From the NCBI GenBank assembly GCA_013054445.1, contig JAAMPI010001707.1, positions 1 to 11,208 of the forward strand: DNA of 11,208 bases. Reading direction: 5' to 3'. Each line of letters opens with the position of its first letter. The stretch's first letter is position 1. The DNA is from Cudoniella acicularis. Lineage: Eukaryota > Ascomycota > Leotiomycetes > Helotiales > Helotiaceae. The notes beneath the pieces were generated by a model. That model saw only the letters and a list, made by a program, of their open reading frames with translations, ran no database searches and had not been told where the DNA came from. Below, in pieces: positions 6,420 to 11,208 of the stretch. Position numbers and translations under genes: made by a program.

Positions 6420-9127
6420 AGCTAACACCAAGCTCTTCCTTCTCCGATAGCGATAGATCAGACATCGAGAGCTACTTTAATATAAGAGATAAGCAAGAGG
6501 GGACCGACGCTAAGACTAAGCCGACCGACGTTAATACCGATATAGATAGAGACGACGAGGCAGACATACTATTATAGAGTAGTCAGGCAGACGTCAAGTA
6601 AACAGTGTTCTATTACTTAGAATAATCGACGAAGAAGAGAAGAAAGGGAAGGGAAAAGCTGTTACGTATTTAACCTCTACCCGAACCTCGCTTAGGCCTA
6701 GCGCCGTCACGTGTAGAATAGGTCACGTAAACCAACTCCGTGATATATACTAGATCTAGAGTAGCTCGCTAGAAAGGAGAACGCCTAGCCGCTAGAGTAC
6801 TACCTCGACTAAGAGAATAACTCCGACGAATCCGAGGATAAAGATAAGGACTATAGCGATAATAGCCTCCTCCTCCTAGATATAATCAAGGGAAATTTCT
6901 ATCGGTAGGTATCTTATTCTTTTCTTACGTACTATCTTCTACTATTAAACCGCTAATCTAATACTCTTTATAGGTATTATAAGTATATACGAAAGGATCT
7001 TGCCTAGGTGATATAGGCTATCTCTCGCCGTACCCTTAAGGCCTTCTTCGAATAGATATTAAATCAACGTTAGGGGAAGGGTAGGAGGAGGCTTATAGGC
7101 ATCTAGTCGGCTAGTACGCTCGAGACATACTAGAAAGTCTTCCGGCTCGTATACGAACGAGCGACTAAAAAGAAGATCGAAGAGAAGATAAACCGTTATA
7201 TATATCGGGTAAGTAGTATTTCTTATCTACCCGTTTAATCTAGACCGAATTACTATAAATAAGAGCTAATAAAATATTTGTTATAGGTCTTTAAGAAGCT
7301 AGTAAAAAAGTATCGCCTGTTAACGAAGAAGCGCGATAATGTCGCTATATATATCGAGGATCTCGTAGGCGTCTTATAGACTAACTTGACTACGACGAAG
7401 TAAAGATATATATATAGCCGGTAGCGGATCTAAACTAGCCTCTTTTACTAGCTAGCTATATTCTTCGTAAACCGACCTTTAGCGCTCTTAAAGCTCCGCT
7501 ATAATAACATCGCGATAAACCTGTTACGGGACCCTAGTAGCGGGCCCTATCGGATCCTGATCGAGTTTACGTACGAGCTTACGAAGAAGTATCTCGGTAT
7601 AAAAGAGGCGTAAGTTTGACCTTAGGCCTTATCTCGTCCCCTCGCTATCCCCTTTCCCCGCTTATTCTAGCCGAGACATACGACTTATATAGAAGCTAGG
7701 AATACGTTTATACTCCCCGAGATTATCTTTAATCCGTCCCTAATACTCAGTCCGCACGTCGCCTTCCTAGGTCTTATCTTTACCGACAATACGTTCTTAG
7801 CCCCGAGTCTTATATCGGCTAAGAGGATCAGCGAGCTAGATATCCCGCCTAGCTATAAGTAGCTGCCCTTATATCTTAAGCCGGAGATAGCTAATATCCC
7901 CGTCTTCCGCAAGTCTATTAAGACGCCTTATAGCTAGGAGATCTCGCCCGACTAGCCACTGCCGTATACGACTCTCTTAAAGTAGATAAAGCGGCTCGGC
8001 GTACTTACTAGGTTCTCGTAGATCACGCGTCCGTACTACCTCCGATACGGTATAGGCAACGCCTTTAACTAGAGCGATACGTATTATATAGTCCCCTTCT
8101 CGTAACCCCGCCCCTACCCGCTATACGATATACTAACCGTAGACTAACAGGTGACGTAAGCGACGCGCTCTAGAATATAATAATATAACACGCTAAGATT
8201 AACACCTTTATCAAGCACTATCTCCGCCGGACAGTTACCGCTAATACGCGAGCTATCGTCTCTAGCTATAAACCTTAGCGCGACCTGATACGGGCGGCCT
8301 GTCGGATGACTCGCTAGATCGATCCTAACCGGCCGTAAGAACTCACGCCTAAGGAATCCCTGTCCGTCAATCAGGATCCCGTCGTCTACCGCCTTATTAC
8401 GGAGCGGGAGAAGTAGAAGCGCCGCTTCTAGGGCACGGCGATATAGTAGCCAGGGTACCGGATCATCGGCTAGGCAATCTTTAATACTAGGCAACGGCTA
8501 AGAGCTACGCTTCTTAAGTACGTTTAAGAGCGCTAGGATCTAGAACACCCGGTCGACGAGATCGAGCGATAGCTTTCTAGGCTTAAGCTTAGCTAGGACG
8601 TAAAGACTACTTTAGACTAGAATAATAAGATACCCTCGCTCTAGAAGCGCTTAGCCGAGACGGTGATAACGCTCCCGGGTACGACTATCGAAGAAGAGTT
8701 TCGCCGCCGTAATACGGCTATCGATATAGTCGCTACTTACTACTACTTCTAGGAGGGGGGAGCTACTATCGTACTACGTAAAAGGTCGTCGACGCGACGG
8801 ACGAGTCCGATGCCGTCGAAGGAGATTAGCCCCTAGCTAGTAGCCGCCTAGGCCGAGAAGCAAGCGTTAAGTGACGCTATATTATTAATATTTATCGAGA
8901 AGAGGACTATTACCTGTTTTCTCTGTTTAGGGGAGTAGAGCTTGTCGTTCGAAAAGCGTATTTATAAGTTTACTAGTCTAAGAGACTTAATAAAGTACTT
9001 TAAGCGGAAGTATCTAGCCTATATTAAAGAAGGGGATCGGCTCTAGTATAAGGTCTGTCGAATAGGGCTATAATATAAATAGTATCTCTAGAATCACGTA
9101 AAGAGTATCTACGAAACCGTTTCCTAA
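6420..9127 (+). pseudogene. DUF3435 tyrosine recombinase (Starship captain superfamily), RIP-inactivated
   Basis: Read through stops, five exons make one protein: exon 1 to 6904, exon 2 6974-7208, exon 3 7287-7609, exon 4 7700-8076, exon 5 8151-9127. The introns are 69, 78, 90 and 74 bp; the first three keep GTAGGT or GTAAGT donors and TAG acceptors, and the last has CTAACAG. After an acidic N-terminus come TLKAFFE (from about 7050) and KVFRLVYERATKKK (from 7134). The recombinase core keeps FFVNRPLALLKLRYN with the first catalytic-type Arg at 7473-7475, ILIEFTYELTKKYLG, ILSPHVAFLGLIF, IPVFRKS, then RPYYLRYGIGNAFN with the second Arg at 8043-8045, His at 8189-8191, and INTFIKHYLRR with the candidate nucleophilic Tyr at 8219-8221. 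The C-terminus has a CFLC pair (8915-8926) and later a Cys and a His, as in the zinc-finger tails of this family. Family members are DNA strand-exchange enzymes; Starship captains mobilise very large elements and are their first gene. Dozens of TAG/TAA codons at former Gln/Trp positions make this copy dead. Whether it was a true captain or a stand-alone family member cannot be told here. The start codon is lost and exon 1 is uncertain before about 6700. Confidence 0.8.
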
Positions 9128-9679
9128 TACTTAAATAATATACCTAAGAGCGTATAATTATAGAGCTTATATTTACCCCGTCTTTTCTCTTCTTCTCTGC
9201 CTTTTCTAGGTTAATATACTATTCTTATAGCGTACTTCTTAAATAAACTTATAGCTAGTTATACGATTACGGGGTTACTTACTTATTCCGAACAACTTTC
9301 TTTAAGGCGAGACTAAATTAGGCGAGGCCCTAGTAACTACGTAAGAATAGAAGGCTGTTCTAGGGCGGAGCTAGTTTATAGGCTACTAATATAACTTAGC
9401 CTCGTAGACTTTCTTTTACTCGTAATAAGCTTAAGGCCTACCTAGATTAATTTAAGGCTATAAAGGACGTCGTATGCTAGTGCCTACCGGGCTTCGACGT
9501 TATCGCTCTATATTCTTGATTTAGCGTAACAGTTACTATATATTAGACTAGCGAAATCGCTACGAGTAAGACATGTTACGATAGGAGAGATCAATTAAGA
9601 TAAGATAGTATAGCTATTATTTTTTATACTAGCTCTATATTTAGAATCTACCGTAATTTTAACGTCTTCCTAGCTTACT
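9128..9679. other. Non-coding DNA downstream of the recombinase relic
   Basis: RIP-style composition continues with no readable family. The DUF3435 frame may extend slightly past the TAA at 9125-9127, since that stop could be a mutated CAA. A pyrimidine-rich run lies near 9178-9208. I see no gene, terminator or cargo gene. Confidence 0.4.
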
Positions 9680-9680
9680 T

Positions 9681-9820
9681 CTAGGACCTTATAAGCCCCT
9701 AGGACCTATAAGGGTCCTAGGACACTTACTCCTAGGACTATAAGAGGTCCTAGGAGCGGTAGTCTTAGGACACGCTACGATCCCGGGACTCTTACCGGTC
9801 TTAAGAGCCCGTAATATTAT
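9681..9820. repeat. Cluster of CCTAGGAC palindromes
   Basis: CCTAGGACC/GGTCCTAGG pairs around six bases (9698-9706 and 9713-9721). CTCCTAGGAC/GTCCTAGGAG pairs around eight bases (9729-9738 and 9747-9756). A partial copy, CTAGGACC, precedes them at 9681-9688. A decayed arm, GTCTTAGGAC, lies at 9761-9770, and a diverged hairpin GGGACTCTTA...TAAGAGCCC follows near 9786-9811. The spacers share TATAAG. This is a tandem series of short hairpins with no coding sense. Confidence 0.75.
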
Positions 9821-9904
9821 ATATATAGCTAAGGCTTATTAATCGTACTTTAAGTTTATATAGTAGATTTATTCTGTTATCGTATAGGCAGATTCTCGCT
9901 ACGG

Positions 9905-10340
9905 TTTTTTTTATACTAACTATTTGTTTATACTAACTACTTTTTTCTAGTATTAGTTCTATTATACTAACGTCTTATTTATACCCGTAATTTTAGGGTA
10001 TTAATAGTCTTTTAGTATTAATTGTTTCTTTATACCAGTTACGTATTTATACTAACAATTCCGGAATATAAATAGTTCTATAGTACCGGCAAGTGGCTTA
10101 TACTAGTAGTTTAATAGTACTATTAGCTTCTTAGTACTAATTACGTATTTATACTAACTATTCCCTAGTATAAATATTTCTATAGTACTAGCAAGTAGTT
10201 TATACTAGTAGTTTAATAGCACTATTAGCTTCTTAGTACTAATCAGATTATAGTACTAACTATACGTTAGTATTAATAAGTCTTTTAGTACTAAACTAAC
10301 TTTTATACTAACTATTTCCTAGTATAAGAGTTATATATTT
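9905..10340. repeat. TATACTA/TAGTATA repeat field with 102-bp tandem copies
   Basis: The motif TATACTA and its complement TAGTATA recur every few tens of bases, often as TTTATACTAACTATT or TTAGTACTAA. Two adjacent copies of a 102-bp unit are clear: 10040-10141 and 10142-10243. Both run from TACGTATTTATACTAAC through TAATAG-C/T-ACTATTAGC to TTAGTACTAAT. Most differences I saw between them are transitions (for example CCGG against CTAG, GTGG against GTAG), fitting RIP after duplication. The field is low in complexity and non-coding. Confidence 0.8.
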
Positions 10341-10623
10341 ACGTGATCTTAATCTAGTCTCGTGATTCTTTAAGCCTCGCTTACTATAGATATTAGGTAG
10401 TCATCGCTATTAAAATAATACTCCTAGTCATAATAATTATAAATAGTAGGCCAGGAGTTAATATTTGGATAGTACTATCTAAAGATAAATAATCCGTAAT
10501 TATGATCATCTAGACAATATTAATAATACTATTAACTTTAAGAGGATAATCTTGTTTATATATACTAGACTATACGGTAAGGTTTTTATTTTATATATAG
10601 AATAGTGTCTATTTATTTCTACG
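10341..10623. other. AT-rich spacer, no gene seen
   Basis: Mixed AT-rich sequence with a modest number of CA and TG dinucleotides. I found no motif, repeat or frame that I could support. It could contain the 5' flank of the MADS-like relic. Confidence 0.35.
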
Positions 10624-10893
10624 ATGGTTTCTATAAATATTATATCAAGTAATAGTAGGGCAAGGAGAAAGAAAACATTAATTAGGAAAGCCTATTAGTT
10701 AGAGAAGTGTTCTAGGTTTAAGGTAGCTCTATTTATTCGCTAGCGAGACAAAATTATTACGTACTAGTCAATAGACTACGAGTCTTAGTGGCTAGTAATA
10801 GTAGAAATAGTATATGTAATTTATAGATCAAATCTATAACTAATAGATAATATCTAAGAATTTGCTATAACGGATCGGGGTCTACTTAACTAA
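10624..10893 (+). pseudogene. MADS-box-like (SRF-type) small gene relic
   Basis: From ATG at 10624 one frame runs to TAA at 10891-10893, about 90 codons, with six internal TAG/TAA codons, all explicable as mutated Gln or Trp. It reads as a basic stretch RARRKKTLIRKAYQLEKCSRF, then KVALFI, then KIITY-stop-SIDYES. This follows the MADS-box pattern of basic helix (KRKKTLxKKAxEL), a short turn, a hydrophobic strand (VALII) and a Y-x-S segment. MADS proteins are dimeric DNA-binding regulators; fungi also carry many short degenerate MADS-like ORFs in repeat-rich regions. Family by eye only; coiled or K-type regions are not visible. It could be a chance resemblance in a short basic peptide. Confidence 0.5.
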
Positions 10894-11105
10894 AGACGGC
10901 GCCTTAGGTAAGCAGGAGGTCTGTCGGATTAGTAGTATAGAAGTGTCGAGTAAGGCAATACTGATCGGGTTGCTAACTAAGAAGCTTAGCACGTTATAAG
11001 CAAAGATAAGTCAAAGTATAATATAAGATTGCTAAAGTAAGTTAAGCACGAAGCTCCTATCTAGTAAGGAAATCCCTCTGCTTATATAGATCCCTTATTC
11101 CTATA
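10894..11105. other. Spacer between MADS-like relic and terminal repeat
   Basis: Mixed sequence with moderate GC content. I see no gene, RNA or clear repeat. Confidence 0.3.
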
Positions 11106-11208
11106 GGCCGTAGGTAGTAGGGAGGGCCGAAGTTCGATCGGTCCTCCTGCCAAGCCTCGGCCTTAGACTCTATTACCTGACTAGGCCGTAGGCAGCAGGG
11201 AGGGCCGA
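11106..11208. repeat. 25-bp GC-rich direct repeat, 78-bp period, running off the window
   Basis: GGCCGTAGGTAGTAGGGAGG plus GCCGA at 11106-11130 recurs at 11184-11208 as GGCCGTAGGCAGCAGGGAGG plus GCCGA. The two differences are both CA against TA (CAGCAG to TAGTAG), the RIP direction. A tandem array with a 78-bp unit may begin here and continue beyond the window. Confidence 0.6.

Noticed and set aside
8144..8494. A 116-codon open frame on the minus strand
   Set aside because: It lies antisense to exon 5 of the DUF3435 relic, whose plus-strand reading carries recognisable family motifs. The minus frame shows no domain or repeat and is a by-product of CpG-rich, CA-poor sequence.
9275..9290. TTACTTACTTA as a Starship target-site motif marking an element end
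   Set aside because: It is short, resembles common AT-rich sequence, and lies downstream of the recombinase instead of upstream where a captain's boundary is expected.
9905..10340. A CRISPR-like array
   Set aside because: Repeats are short, on both strands and irregularly spaced, the 102-bp units are directly adjacent without unique spacers, and the context is eukaryotic.

Overview
The window looks like transposon-graveyard DNA from a filamentous ascomycete (Pezizomycotina). Its main signature is repeat-induced point mutation (RIP). Over long stretches CpA and TpG are almost absent and TpA is in excess. Positions 1201-1560, read by eye, contain no CA and a single TG. CpG is retained even in the GC-richer block 6400-9100, so the mutation was CpA-directed rather than general CpG deamination. 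Former Gln and Trp codons have become stops throughout, so no intact gene is visible and nearly every gene entry is a relic read through its stops.

Layout. 1-400: a GC-rich minisatellite with a higher-order period of about 150 bp. About 700-2056: a Tad-like non-LTR retrotransposon relic (endonuclease, linker, start of reverse transcriptase), cut off at its 3' side. 2394-2819, minus strand: the N-terminal DNA-binding part of a pogo/Fot1-family transposase. 2900-4375: an island of nearly normal dinucleotide composition with a broken heterokaryon-incompatibility (HET) domain gene. 4376-5905: very AT-rich RIP-mutated DNA that I could not assign, interrupted at 5093-5284 by a short unmutated cassette resembling a solo LTR. 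About 6420-9127: the main find, a RIP-degraded five-exon gene for a DUF3435 tyrosine recombinase, the superfamily of Starship 'captains', with a C-terminal zinc-finger-like segment. 9680-9820: a cluster of CCTAGGAC palindromes. 9900-10340: a field of TATACTA/TAGTATA repeats with two 102-bp tandem copies. 10624-10893: a small MADS-box-like relic. 11106-11208: two copies of a 25-bp GC-rich repeat 78 bp apart.

The pieces do not form an operon or pathway. They are layers of mobile elements of different ages. The HET fragment, a kind of gene often found in such compartments and among Starship cargo, is the only stretch with largely unmutated coding sequence, and even it carries two adjacent stops and a changed conserved cysteine. 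All family assignments come from reading motifs by eye, and no database search was run.
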